A program made the translations under genes and the position numbers. DNA of 64,000 bases from NCBI GenBank assembly GCA_003446015.1, contig DMBU01000060.1, positions 1-64,000 on the forward strand, given 5' to 3'. This document shows positions 27,747 to 36,776 of this stretch, one piece after another; position 1 is the stretch's first letter; each line of letters opens with the position of its first letter. The notes under the pieces are model-generated. The model did no database searches and was not told where the DNA came from. It saw nothing but the letters and a program-made list of their open reading frames with translations. This stretch comes from Bacteroidales bacterium. Lineage in GTDB: Bacteria > Bacteroidota > Bacteroidia > Bacteroidales > UBA12077.

Positions 27747-28739
27747 TTGATGTTTCTTTAAAGATCTAATTGCAATAAAGATTGATCCTATTATCATTAT
27801 TAAAAAACTCAAAGCAAATAATGCCTGACGTTTTATTATTTTAAGAACCGGAGCATTCTTGTTTGTTATATCTGTAACAATTGATAAAGCAAAATCGGGT
27901 AAACGAGTTGATGGATCCTGCTCAATATACATAAACTCAGCATTTAACTTTTGATCTTTAATTGTAAAATCTCCCTTTTGATCAGCTTTCTGAATAAATG
28001 CATTTAATATTAAACTATCAGGTATATATCGATTTATTGGCTCGTCAATTAATGGAAACTGATATTCGGTGTTTCCAAACCAATAATTTACAGAAACTAC
28101 ATTGTCATTTTCTGCAGTTATCTGCTTTAACCGATTCTTAAACATTTCCATTATTTTATCTGCTACCTCAGAGTAACTTCCTATTTCAATTAAAAACTTC
28201 CCGTCTTTTGTTGCCCTGTAAGAGTATGATTTAAGTCTTTTTGTAGAAGATTCAAACTGAAATCTCTCAGCAAAATAAGCTTTTGATGTTAAGATTCTGT
28301 TCAAATGATTAATTTTTTCTTCTCCGAAAACAGAAAAGTCTAATTTCCAATCAGGAGTATAGGTGGTGTTTACAACAACATTGTCTTCAATTATATATAA
28401 ATCATGAAAAACGGAATCCAATCCTAAGGATTTGAGTTGTTTGTTAAGATTTTCTTTCCTTAGATCAACATCACTTTTGTTTGTAAGTTCTTCAAGCGCA
28501 TTTTTTTGAATGTCGTAGAAAGATTTTTCAAAGGTTTTTAATGCGGATACTTGAAAATCACTAATTCCAATTATTTCATTTCGGATTTTTTGCCGAAGAT
28601 CATTATCACTTTTTATTTGGATTTTAATAGCATCCTGGATAGTGATAATTGCCAATATAATATTGAGTAATAGTACAGTTGCAGTTACTTTAATGAATAG
28701 CAATTTGTAGATCGATTTCCTTTTTGAACTTTTGTCCAT
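27744..28739 (-). CDS. Membrane protein with an extracytoplasmic sensor-like domain and no output domain
   Basis: A 331-residue protein with two transmembrane helices, one near the N-terminus (about 13-32, LLFIKVTATVLLLNIILAII) and one at the C-terminus (about 303-323, ALFALSFLIMIIGSIFIAI). About 265 residues lie between them outside the cytoplasm. This is the topology of the sensory half of a histidine kinase or diguanylate cyclase (Cache/CHASE-like), but the protein stops 5-8 residues after the second helix. I cannot assign the domain to a named family. It may be a stand-alone ligand-binding partner of another sensor, or a remnant of a larger one. Confidence 0.75.
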   Translation of the reverse strand: MDKSSKRKSIYKLLFIKVTATVLLLNIILAIITIQDAIKIQIKSDNDLRQKIRNEIIGISDFQVSALKTFEKSFYDIQKNALEELTNKSDVDLRKENLNKQLKSLGLDSVFHDLYIIEDNVVVNTTYTPDWKLDFSVFGEEKINHLNRILTSKAYFAERFQFESSTKRLKSYSYRATKDGKFLIEIGSYSEVADKIMEMFKNRLKQITAENDNVVSVNYWFGNTEYQFPLIDEPINRYIPDSLILNAFIQKADQKGDFTIKDQKLNAEFMYIEQDPSTRLPDFALSIVTDITNKNAPVLKIIKRQALFALSFLIMIIGSIFIAIRSLKKHQ

Positions 28740-28882
28740 AACTGATTTTTTTGATTAAAAAACGATGGTTAAGTTAATAAAAAAGAAATTACTTGTAAAG
28801 ATTTAATCATATTTTTATGAGATTCTGGTTGTTTATGTATTTTATAAAATGCGTATATTATTAAAATAATACTGATGAAATC

Positions 28883-28911
28883 TTGAAAATTAGTTTTATT
28901 ATTTAATTTCG
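28883..28911 (+). promoter_or_regulatory. Candidate promoter for the gene at 28937
   Basis: TTG (28883-28885), an 18-base spacer and TAATTTCG (28904-28911; one mismatch to TAnnTTTG). The ATG follows 25 bases later. Confidence 0.45.
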
Positions 28912-28936
28912 TGGCAGAGAAATAAAAAATACAATT

Positions 28937-29788
28937 ATGATTGATTTAAAGCAACACAGTTTATACAAACCAATGGAAGCCGATTCAGTTATTTCAACTG
29001 TTTTTAATATTTATTTTAAGAGATTTTGGGTGCTTTTTTTCACAAGTTTTGTGGCTGCTTTTCTTATTCAGACAACGTTTTATCAATTAGGCTTTTTTGA
29101 ATTAACAAAACTTACAGATCAGGAAGAATTAATTGAAATGATAGTTAACATGAGAAAAGAAATTTTAGTTGGTTCTATTGTATACTTCATTTTATATGGT
29201 TCACTGATTAGTTTTCTGATTAATTTTTTAATAAAAGTAGATTTAAATCCGCTATCGAATTTAACGGAAATATTTATTGAAACAATAAAAGGATATTCAA
29301 TTCATATAATCTTTTTTCTAATAATTTCGATGATTATAGTTGTTATTGGTTCAAGTATAGGACTTCTTGTTTTTATAGTTGGAGTTATTGCTGCATTGTT
29401 ATATCTGGGAACTATTTTAATTCCTGGATCAACTATTATTATTGTCGAAAATAAAAATGCCATTGAAGCAATAGGGCGAAGTTTTAAACTGGTACATAAA
29501 GATTTTTGGTCAATATTAGGAGCTTTGTTATTGTTTATTCTAGCAATAATCTTGATTTCTATTCTACTCAGTGCAGTTACAGTAATTCCTTACATAATTG
29601 CATTTTTTGATAATTGGCATGAAGCAAACAATATTAAAGATATCTTTAATTTAAAAACTTTTGATATTGGATTTTGGTCTGTAGTTATAAATTCATTTGT
29701 TTCTGCAATAACTTATCCACTATATGCTATACTTTCTTTGGTAGTATATTTTAAGTTGAAATACCTTGAAGATAAACATTTTAGTTGA
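28937..29788 (+). CDS. Polytopic membrane protein of unknown function
   Basis: A 283-residue inner-membrane protein with about six hydrophobic segments, including VLFFTSFVAAFLIQTTFY near the start and a long central pair. The overall layout, with the segment VENKNAIEAIGRSFKLVHKDFW between helices, resembles the membrane domains of YciC-like and glycerophosphodiester-phosphodiesterase-associated families. That is a loose resemblance only. It appears monocistronic. Confidence 0.78.
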   Translation: MIDLKQHSLYKPMEADSVISTVFNIYFKRFWVLFFTSFVAAFLIQTTFYQLGFFELTKLTDQEELIEMIVNMRKEILVGSIVYFILYGSLISFLINFLIKVDLNPLSNLTEIFIETIKGYSIHIIFFLIISMIIVVIGSSIGLLVFIVGVIAALLYLGTILIPGSTIIIVENKNAIEAIGRSFKLVHKDFWSILGALLLFILAIILISILLSAVTVIPYIIAFFDNWHEANNIKDIFNLKTFDIGFWSVVINSFVSAITYPLYAILSLVVYFKLKYLEDKHFS

Positions 29789-29917
29789 TTGAAATTTTAC
29801 ATGAATTATCGAGATTATCTTTCCTGAAAAATTGTGATGGTAAAAAAAATATTATTTTTTATCGTGACGCAACCATTTTAAATTTATTGCCATCTACATA
29901 GGTAGCATCAATTAATT

Positions 29918-29925
29918 TAGTTTTG
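29918..29925 (+). promoter_or_regulatory. Candidate -7 box for a small RNA
   Basis: TAGTTTTG matches TAnnTTTG exactly. The nearest upstream TTG (29887-29889) is 28 bases away, which is longer than usual, so the -33 part is unsupported. A near-palindrome lies just upstream and could be an operator. Confidence 0.35.
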
Positions 29926-29930
29926 TTTCA

Positions 29931-30015
29931 ATACCCTAACCTAAATAATGATACTGCTTTAAAAATGCAGTAATTTTCAAAGACGTGGCGGTGTGTAAAA
30001 GCACCGCCTTTTTTT
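29931..30015 (+). ncRNA. Candidate small RNA of about 85 nt
   Basis: If transcription starts a few bases after the -7 box at 29918-29925, the product would run to the terminator at 30015. It would contain a hairpin TACTGC (29952-29957) / GCAGTA (29967-29972) with a 9-base loop, a short AU-rich linker, and the GC-rich terminator stem. No coding frame explains the strong terminator, which lies 200 bases after the preceding gene and 110 bases before yaaA. An attenuating leader for yaaA is the main alternative. I recognise no known RNA family. Confidence 0.4.
29987..30015 (+). terminator. Strong Rho-independent terminator
   Basis: GGCGGTG (29987-29993) pairs perfectly with CACCGCC (30002-30008) around an 8-base loop and is followed by seven T. 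The GC-rich stem stands out against the AT-rich surroundings. Confidence 0.88.
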
Positions 30016-30125
30016 ATTTTATAGGTTCTTAAGTAGAATAGCGCTTTCAAATTCAGCCTTATAATGAACAATTAAATTCTTTTTTATGTTTTGAAAAAGA
30101 CTTATTTTTATTTTAAAGAAGCACT

Positions 30126-30890
30126 ATGATAATTGTTATTTCTCCTGCAAAAACGTTGGATTTAAAACCCAACGTTCACACAAAAAAATATTCACTGCCA
30201 TATTTTTTAGATGACTCAAAATTACTAATCAATGAACTTAGAAAATTAAACCCTAAGGAAATCGTTCGTTTGATGAAAGTTAATAATGAAATTGCAAATC
30301 TTAATTTCGAAAGAAACTTATCATGGAGGCTACCTTTCAATGAAGATAATGCTAAGCAGGCCATACTCACTTTTAAAGGGCAGGTTTATATTGGCTTAAA
30401 TGCCAAAAGTCTAAAAGAAGAAGATTTGTTGTTTGCACAGGAACACTTAAGAATATTATCTGGATTATATGGAGTTTTGAAACCTCTGGATTTAATCCAG
30501 GCTTATCGGTTAGAAATGGGAATCCCTCTTAAAAATCCGAAAGGAAAGAATTTATATGAATTTTGGGGTAATAAAATTACAGATATGATTAATAAGGAGA
30601 TTTCAAATCAATCACAAAAAACATTAATTAACCTGGCATCCAATGAATATTTTAAAGCAATTAAACCAAAACAAATAAAAGGCAATATAATTACACCAGT
30701 ATTTAAAGAATTACGGGGAGATGTATTTAAGATGATTACGATTTATGCAAAGACAGCACGTGGTTTAATGAGCCGATTTATTATCGAAAACAGAATTGAA
30801 AACCCTGAAGATATAAAAGCTTTTGATACACAAGGTTATTTATATAATAGAGATTTATCAACCAAAACAGATTGGGTTTTTACAAGATAA
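30126..30890 (+). CDS. yaaA: YaaA family peroxide-stress protein (UPF0246)
   Basis: A 254-residue cytoplasmic YaaA/DUF328 protein. The N-terminal ISPAKTLDL, the central LSGLYGVLKPLDLIQAYRLEMG and the later NLASNEYFKA are family signatures. In E. coli YaaA lowers free iron and limits DNA damage during hydrogen-peroxide stress, and structural work shows DNA binding. The same role here is inferred by homology. The gene appears monocistronic and is followed by a hairpin shared with the convergent efflux operon. Confidence 0.93.
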   Translation: MIIVISPAKTLDLKPNVHTKKYSLPYFLDDSKLLINELRKLNPKEIVRLMKVNNEIANLNFERNLSWRLPFNEDNAKQAILTFKGQVYIGLNAKSLKEEDLLFAQEHLRILSGLYGVLKPLDLIQAYRLEMGIPLKNPKGKNLYEFWGNKITDMINKEISNQSQKTLINLASNEYFKAIKPKQIKGNIITPVFKELRGDVFKMITIYAKTARGLMSRFIIENRIENPEDIKAFDTQGYLYNRDLSTKTDWVFTR

Positions 30891-30919
30891 AAAAGAGGAG
30901 AGTAACCAGCTCTCCTCTT
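30887..30919 (-). terminator. Terminator of the efflux operon, probably shared with yaaA
   Basis: A 10-base perfect stem AAGAGGAGAG (30893-30902) / CTCTCCTCTT (30910-30919). On the minus strand it is followed by a run of T (complement of 30889-30894), so it mainly ends the operon whose last stop is at 30938. On the plus strand the tail is poor. Confidence 0.8.
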
Positions 30920-30937
30920 AACACAACTAACCTATGA

Positions 30938-32158
30938 TTACTCATGTCGCAAGGCATTGATAGGGTCCAATTTTGCCGCCTTGCGAGCGGGGTACCAACC
31001 AAAAAACACCCCTATTATTGAAGCAAAAAAGAAAGCCAGAAATATTGAATCAACAGTAATATTTATCGGCCAGTTCATAAAATGTGAAACCGAAAAAGCT
31101 ATGCTAATTCCAAGTATAATACCAATTATCCCACCTGTTACGCTCATAAAAATGGATTCAATTAAGAACTGCCACATAATATCTTGTTCTCGACCCCCAA
31201 CTGCCGAACGTAATCCAATTTCACGTGTTCGTTCTGTAACAGAGACATACATTATGTTCATAATCCCAATTCCGCCAACTAATAATGAAATACTTGCTAT
31301 TGCTGCTAAAAGAGTAGTCATTACCTGACTTGTTGAAGAGAGCATACTCATAATTTCTTCCTGTGTTCTAATGCTAAAATCGTTCTCCTCGGAGCCTGTT
31401 AATTTATGAGCTTTACGCAATGTTTCCTCAATCTCTTTAACTGCTTGTTCAGAAGCAGTTTCACTAATCGCGGATGTAAATATTTGGTGTATTGAAGTAA
31501 TAGCTAAGATTCTCTTTTGAACTGTCGTATATGGCACAATAAGAATATCATCCTGATCGGAACCAAATGTGCTTTGGCCTTTTGATTCAAGTATTCCAAT
31601 AATTTCAAATGGAATCTTATTAAACCGTATTTTTTCCCCAATGGGATCCGAATTCTCTCCAAAAATATTTTCTTTTACTGTTTCTCCAATTAAACAAACT
31701 TTCGATGAGCGACGTATTTCTTCACTTGTGAATGAGCGACCTTTAGCAATTCCCTGATTTGTAATTTCAAAATAATATTCGTTAGCACCGCGCAAACTTG
31801 TTGGCCAGTTACTTGAACCTGAGATGATCTGACCATTTGTTTGTAACAAAGGTGTTACAGATTTAATGGAGGGGCATTGCGAAATTATCTTTTCACAATC
31901 ACTAATTGTCAATTTTTTTGAATCTGATGATCCTAAACTTACTCCACCTCGACGTTCGCCGCTTGGAAAAACCATAATCAGGTTTGAGCCCATACTCGAA
32001 ATATTTTCTTCAATACTAATTTTTGAACCTTCTCCAATTGCAAGCATGGCAATAACTGATGCTACACCTATTATAATTCCCAGCATTGTTAGTAATGATC
32101 GAAACTTATTTCGTAGTATTGACTGTATAGCTAATTTTATGAGATTTATGATTTTCAT
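30938..32158 (-). CDS. MacB-type ABC transporter permease
   Basis: A 406-residue FtsX/MacB-family permease. One N-terminal helix (FRSLLTMLGIIIGVASVIAMLAIG) is followed by a large periplasmic domain (about 45-270) and three C-terminal helices, with the conserved GIGIMNIMYVSVTERTREIG at their start. The ATPase that MacB fuses to this part in E. coli is a separate gene 14 bases upstream. Together with the MacA-like adaptor and TolC-like protein it should act as a mechanotransmission pump moving substrates from periplasm to outside. Substrate unknown. Confidence 0.93.
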   Translation of the reverse strand: MKIINLIKLAIQSILRNKFRSLLTMLGIIIGVASVIAMLAIGEGSKISIEENISSMGSNLIMVFPSGERRGGVSLGSSDSKKLTISDCEKIISQCPSIKSVTPLLQTNGQIISGSSNWPTSLRGANEYYFEITNQGIAKGRSFTSEEIRRSSKVCLIGETVKENIFGENSDPIGEKIRFNKIPFEIIGILESKGQSTFGSDQDDILIVPYTTVQKRILAITSIHQIFTSAISETASEQAVKEIEETLRKAHKLTGSEENDFSIRTQEEIMSMLSSTSQVMTTLLAAIASISLLVGGIGIMNIMYVSVTERTREIGLRSAVGGREQDIMWQFLIESIFMSVTGGIIGIILGISIAFSVSHFMNWPINITVDSIFLAFFFASIIGVFFGWYPARKAAKLDPINALRHE

Positions 32159-32172
32159 TAAGTTTTTATGCG

Positions 32173-32931
32173 TTAATTTCTTTCTTCAAAACCTTCTTCT
32201 GCGGGAAGGTTTTCTAACGCTACTTTAGCATTTTTGGGATTCCCGATTTTTTGATCTTTTAGGATTCGACCATCTCTGTATATAATGTTTCGTTTTGTAA
32301 ATTGAGCAATATCCGTTTCATGTGTAACAAGAACAATAGTTTTACCTTGTTTATTCAATTCCTGAAAAAGCGACATAATTTCGTAACTTGTTCTGGTATC
32401 AAGGTTTCCTGTTGGTTCATCAGCTAAAATTAAAACAGGGTTATTAACAAGAGAACGAGCTATGGCAACTCTTTGCTGTTGTCCACCGGATAACTGATTG
32501 GGCATATGAAACATTCGATCTAACAGATTAACAGACTCAAGTGCTTTTAATGCTCGTTCTCTACGCTCTTTTGAATTAACAGTATTATTGTACAGTAATG
32601 GCAATTCAACATTTTTGAGAGCACTGGTTTTTGATAACAAATTATACGATTGAAATATAAATCCAATTTTTTGATTCCTGATGTGAGCTAATTGATTTTT
32701 ATTTAACTCGTTTATAGGTTCATTATCCAATTTATATTTGCCATTTGTAGGTTTATCCAAACAACCTAATATGTTAAGTAAAGTAGATTTGCCAGAACCA
32801 CTTGCCCCCATAATAGCAGCAAATTCTCCCTCAAGTATCTCCATATCTATGGCTCTTAAAGCTCGAACTGTAATGTCTCCTACATAATAATCCTTATCAA
32901 TAGACTGAAGTGATATGATACTTTTATTCAT
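32173..32931 (-). CDS. MacB/LolD-type ABC transporter ATPase
   Basis: A 252-residue ATPase with Walker A GASGSGKST (42-50), Q-loop FQSYNLL, signature LSGGQQQR, Walker B VLILADEPTGNLD and the switch His in LVTHE. The final ~25 residues (after the NBD) are charged and lack an obvious domain. It is the energy subunit for the permease downstream and lies 11 bases after the adaptor gene. Confidence 0.94.
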   Translation of the reverse strand: MNKSIISLQSIDKDYYVGDITVRALRAIDMEILEGEFAAIMGASGSGKSTLLNILGCLDKPTNGKYKLDNEPINELNKNQLAHIRNQKIGFIFQSYNLLSKTSALKNVELPLLYNNTVNSKERRERALKALESVNLLDRMFHMPNQLSGGQQQRVAIARSLVNNPVLILADEPTGNLDTRTSYEIMSLFQELNKQGKTIVLVTHETDIAQFTKRNIIYRDGRILKDQKIGNPKNAKVALENLPAEEGFEERN

Positions 32932-32942
32932 TAACTTATTTG

Positions 32943-34199
32943 TTATTTTCTCCCAGGTCTGTCTGGCATAAAAGGACTACGTTGTTGGGATTCTTGTTCT
33001 TTTTTCTTTTTAATAATTTCATCGGTTATTACCTCTTCGCCTTCAGAAAGTCCTTCCAGAACTTCAATATTTGAACCATCTGAGAGCCCGATCTTTATTC
33101 GTTTGGGTCTGATGAAATCTCCAGTTTTCACCCATACCATTGTTTCACCCTCTGGTAACTCACGCGAAAAAAGGTCTTGCATTTTTCTTCCATCAGGCAT
33201 TTGACCAGAATCCTGAATAGCATTAACAGACGATGATTCAATACCTTTCTTTTGCGATATCATTATATCTCTCATCTTAAGCATTACATCTTGTGATGGA
33301 GAATATCTAAGTGCTTTGTTTTGAATTTTTATTATGTTTTTCTTTTCTGCAGCTAGAATATTTAAATTAGCTGTCATACCAGGCATGAGTTTTAGATTCG
33401 GATTTGGAGCGTCAATTAAAACATTATAGGTTACCACATTTTGCGTAACAGAAGGCTCTAACCTTATTTGAATTACCTTACCTTCAAATTCATCATCAGG
33501 AAATGCGTCAACAGAAAAAATTACACGATTCCCGTCTTTCACCTGACCAATGTCAGCTTCATCGATGTTTGCAACAACTTGCATTTTTGTAAGATCCTGA
33601 GCAATAGTGAAAAGTGTAGGAGTGCTAAAACTGGCAGCAACTGTTTGCCCTTCAACAACATTTCTTGAAATTACTACTCCGTTTATAGGTGAAGTAATTG
33701 TGGCATAATTCAGATTTACCTGAGCTTTTTCCAGGCTGGCTTTGGATGCCAAATAGTTTGATTTTGCTGTTGAGTAATTCCACTTTGCCTGATCATATTC
33801 TGATTCTGCAACCGTTTTTGATTCAAATAGTAATTTTATTCGTTCGTAATTTTTTTTATAATATTCAAGGTTAGCTGATTTTTGTTCTAATTCAGCATTA
33901 GCGCTTTGTAATGATGAATGCAACATAATTGTATCTAAAATTGCAATTGTTTGCCCGCTTTTAACTCTTGAGTTAAAATCAACAAAAATATTTTGTATAA
34001 TTCCTGAAACCTGGGTGCCAACCTCAACAGTTGTTATTGCTTCGAGCGAACCTGTAGCAGTAATTACAGAGCTGATATCTCCTTTTACAGCTTTTGTAGT
34101 TTTGAAACTCAGAATTTCTTTATTAGCACTTAAACGCCATATTGTTAATGTGGCAAATGTAATTGCTACAATGATTATTATATAGATAACTTTTCTCAT
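32943..34199 (-). CDS. MacA-like periplasmic adaptor (HlyD/membrane fusion family)
   Basis: A 418-residue membrane-fusion protein anchored by an N-terminal helix (VIYIIIIVAITFATLTIW). It shows a biotinyl-lipoyl half (VTATGSLEAITTVEVGTQVSG), a coiled-coil hairpin (about 95-165, LEQKSANLEYYKKNYERIK), the second lipoyl half (ATITSPINGVVISRNV), and a beta-barrel and membrane-proximal domain. The C-terminus is basic and Pro/Gln rich. It bridges the MacB-type permease and the TolC-type channel. Confidence 0.93.
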   Translation of the reverse strand: MRKVIYIIIIVAITFATLTIWRLSANKEILSFKTTKAVKGDISSVITATGSLEAITTVEVGTQVSGIIQNIFVDFNSRVKSGQTIAILDTIMLHSSLQSANAELEQKSANLEYYKKNYERIKLLFESKTVAESEYDQAKWNYSTAKSNYLASKASLEKAQVNLNYATITSPINGVVISRNVVEGQTVAASFSTPTLFTIAQDLTKMQVVANIDEADIGQVKDGNRVIFSVDAFPDDEFEGKVIQIRLEPSVTQNVVTYNVLIDAPNPNLKLMPGMTANLNILAAEKKNIIKIQNKALRYSPSQDVMLKMRDIMISQKKGIESSSVNAIQDSGQMPDGRKMQDLFSRELPEGETMVWVKTGDFIRPKRIKIGLSDGSNIEVLEGLSEGEEVITDEIIKKKKEQESQQRSPFMPDRPGRK

Positions 34200-34202
34200 T
34201 GT

Positions 34203-35597
34203 TTAAATTGTTATTGGATTACCTTGATAATGATCAAGTATTATATTTTTAAATATTAAATTGTATTTTGACTGTAATAAACTATTTTCAGCATTTATTA
34301 ATTTTGTTTTTTCAATAAGAAAATCAACAGAACTTAACATTCCCGCATTAAATTTTTTGGTTGCATCATCATAAGATCTTTGGTAAGATTCTAATAGCTT
34401 AATATTGGAATCGTATTCTTTTTTAGCAGCTAATAAATCGGTATAAGCCTGTTCTATATTTTTGCGTAAATTATTTTTAGTATTAAGCAAATCCAGTTGA
34501 GAGTTATAGAAATTTATTTTAGATTTTTCAATTGAAGTCTTCGTTTCGAAATGATTAAAGATTGGTACCGATAAACTGAAACTGATGTTTTCATACAGGT
34601 TGTCGCTATATTGGTCAAAAAAAGGATAACTATTATAGTATAATGATGTCTGATCTTGCAAAACATATTCACTTGGATTACTTTCCAGGTAACCAACAGT
34701 AACAGATTCAATATTACCATAGCTTATCTGTTTACTTAAACTGGAAAATTGTGTTCCAACACCTGCATTTAAAGTTAATTTTGGTAATTGAGATGCTTTT
34801 GCAATCTTTATTCCTAGTTCTGTACTTTGATTATTTAATATGGCATTCTGAATTTCAGGCCTTACATTTAACGCTGTTTGATAAATTGTTTGAATAGATA
34901 GGTTTAGATTTTTGTATTGATCTTCAATTTTTATTTCCGGAATATCAATATCAAAATTATTATTAATTTCTATTTCCATTAATTGCATCAGGTTCAGTTT
35001 TGCAATTCGCAACTGATTTTCGGTATTTGTAACCGTCAATTCTTCGCTATATAATTGAGCTTCTAGTTGCAAATAGTTACTAATTGGCAACATTCCTGCA
35101 TCAACCTTATTTTTAGTATTTTTCAATTGTTGTAAGGTTGATTCAAGCTGATTCTTTGATATTTTAATTTGCTCATTATAGAAAATAATCTCTAAATAAG
35201 CATTTGCAACGGAAAGACTTATGTTGTTTTTCGTTTGTTTAATATTATACTCACCTGCTGTGTAATTCAGTTTTGATTGTTTAATTAAATGATTATTTTG
35301 TAAACCATTAAAAATAGTTATACTTGAGTTTATAGAAAAAGTGTTTGTATTATAGGTATCATTTCCCCAATTAAAGTTTTGGTTATCGTTTGCATTTAAT
35401 GAGGGTATTCGATTGGCTTTTAATTGGTTAATCTCTAATAGATTTATTTTATTCGAAAGTTCATTCTGCTTAATTTGTATATTATTTTCATATGCATACT
35501 CAATACATTTATTTAGAGTCCATTTGTCTGATTGGGACTTAACCTGATTTGAGATTAATAATGCTATGCTTATAATTATCAAGTATCTTTTTCTCAT
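34203..35597 (-). CDS. TolC-family outer membrane efflux protein
   Basis: A 464-residue protein with a signal peptide (MRKRYLIIISIALLISNQVKSQ) and two OEP repeats containing long helical hairpins (about 20-235 and 240-460), typical of TolC trimers. NNLRKNIEQAYTDLLAAKKEYD and the later NAGMLSSVDFLIEKTKL are family-like. It is 3 bases upstream of the adaptor gene and is the outer-membrane channel of this pump. Confidence 0.93.
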   Translation of the reverse strand: MRKRYLIIISIALLISNQVKSQSDKWTLNKCIEYAYENNIQIKQNELSNKINLLEINQLKANRIPSLNANDNQNFNWGNDTYNTNTFSINSSITIFNGLQNNHLIKQSKLNYTAGEYNIKQTKNNISLSVANAYLEIIFYNEQIKISKNQLESTLQQLKNTKNKVDAGMLPISNYLQLEAQLYSEELTVTNTENQLRIAKLNLMQLMEIEINNNFDIDIPEIKIEDQYKNLNLSIQTIYQTALNVRPEIQNAILNNQSTELGIKIAKASQLPKLTLNAGVGTQFSSLSKQISYGNIESVTVGYLESNPSEYVLQDQTSLYYNSYPFFDQYSDNLYENISFSLSVPIFNHFETKTSIEKSKINFYNSQLDLLNTKNNLRKNIEQAYTDLLAAKKEYDSNIKLLESYQRSYDDATKKFNAGMLSSVDFLIEKTKLINAENSLLQSKYNLIFKNIILDHYQGNPITI

Positions 35598-35722
35598 TTT
35601 AATGAAGAATTAAATCATCCAATATTACTTATGATCCATGAATTTAGCGAAGCAAATAGATTAACTAAAGTTTTATTGTGTTAAACTCAATTAATTTACC
35701 GAGGAATTTTATTTATTAAAAA

Positions 35723-36544
35723 TTACGGTTGAGCTAATTGAATATTCTTTATCCAAAATTTTATTGGAGTAGATATATTCGTCATTAAAGATTGGTTAGG
35801 CATAACGCCTCCTATTCCAGACGGTTTGCCGCTTCCCATCCTACCTGAATTTTCTCCACTCATTCCACCTGGGGGTGCGTTTCCCATACCTTTTCCATCC
35901 GGACTATTACTTGACTGCAAATTAGCAGGAATAGGTTGATCAATAGATCCAGTTTCAAAACCAATACTTATGGATTTTGAACTTATATTTTTAAAATCCT
36001 TATATATAGAAGCAAAAGGAATTTTCATCTCATAACACATCGACTTGAATTCGTCCTGATCAATGGAGATTCTTATTCCGTAAGGGTTACTATACATGTA
36101 AAAGGTTTCGTAATATTCATTGAACCCTACAAACTCTCCTTCCAAAATTTGATTTTTTTCAAATTCAGGGTTTTTGTGCATGTTTTGTATTGAATTTCTA
36201 TCCATTTTGGAAGGAATTTTTTGCTTTGGACATGTAATACCCAAAACTTCTTTTCTTTTTCCTGTTGTATCAAGCCAAATGGTTAAACCTGCTAAAAGGA
36301 TTTTTTGCTGAATATCCTGATCAGTAATATTTAATCTAACATATAGATTTTCAGAATCGTTTGATATCCCATAAGATATCCCGGTACTTTTACTCTCTAA
36401 TGTAGTATTCCAATCAGATGAAGAACCGTCAATTGTTAAAGCTGAGTCTTGGTAACCTGATTCATAAACACTGCAAGCTGTAAAAAGAATAGAAAATATT
36501 AATAGCTTAAATCTTATGTCTTTATCTTTTTTTTCGCATTTCAT
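35723..36544 (-). CDS. Lipoprotein with a CBM9/DOMON-like beta domain and a Gly/Met-rich tail region
   Basis: A 273-residue putative lipoprotein. After a charged start, a short hydrophobic stretch ends in FTACS, so Cys24 may be lipidated, although Phe at -3 makes the lipobox weak. Residues about 35-105 (TIDGSSSDWN, ENLYVRLNITD, TIWLDTTGKRKEVLGI) resemble the CBM9/DOMON-like fold that binds sugars or haem. Residues about 210-255 are low complexity, rich in Gly, Met, Pro and Ser. It precedes the TolC gene by 125 bases on the same strand and may be part of the efflux system. Function unknown. Confidence 0.78.
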   Translation of the reverse strand: MKCEKKDKDIRFKLLIFSILFTACSVYESGYQDSALTIDGSSSDWNTTLESKSTGISYGISNDSENLYVRLNITDQDIQQKILLAGLTIWLDTTGKRKEVLGITCPKQKIPSKMDRNSIQNMHKNPEFEKNQILEGEFVGFNEYYETFYMYSNPYGIRISIDQDEFKSMCYEMKIPFASIYKDFKNISSKSISIGFETGSIDQPIPANLQSSNSPDGKGMGNAPPGGMSGENSGRMGSGKPSGIGGVMPNQSLMTNISTPIKFWIKNIQLAQP

Positions 36545-36745
36545 ATTTCTTATTTTTTTTGTATTTCTGGTACGAAATTGAACTTTTTCATAATAAGCTA
36601 AGTATTAAGTTTCACAAATATTATGGAGAAAAAAGTAAGTTGAAAAAAAGATATACAAAAGAGGGAACATTTAAGACATAGAATAATTTTGTATCGACAA
36701 AAAAAGTGTTTGCCTTGAATAATCATTTAAATAAAATTTCTTTTA

Positions 36746-36753
36746 TACCTTTG
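36746..36753 (+). promoter_or_regulatory. Candidate -7 box for the DUF5063-exonuclease operon
   Basis: TACCTTTG is an exact TAnnTTTG match 23 bases before the ATG at 36777. The upstream TTG is at 28 bases rather than the usual 19-20. The rest of the 232-base gap to the lipoprotein gene shows nothing clear. Confidence 0.4.
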
Positions 36754-36776
36754 CCCAAAATTTATCGAAATGTGTT

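Larger units (their letters stand above)
29789..30125 (+). other. 337-base intergenic region between a membrane protein gene and yaaA
   Basis: No protein-coding frame of useful length is visible. It holds a near-palindrome at about 29888-29907 (TGCCATCTACATAGGTAGCA), a -7-like box TAGTTTTG at 29918-29925, a small hairpin at 29952-29972 and a strong terminator at 29987-30015. Beyond that (30016-30125) is AT-rich leader for yaaA with no clear element. The arrangement suggests a short independent transcript, listed separately. Confidence 0.6.
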
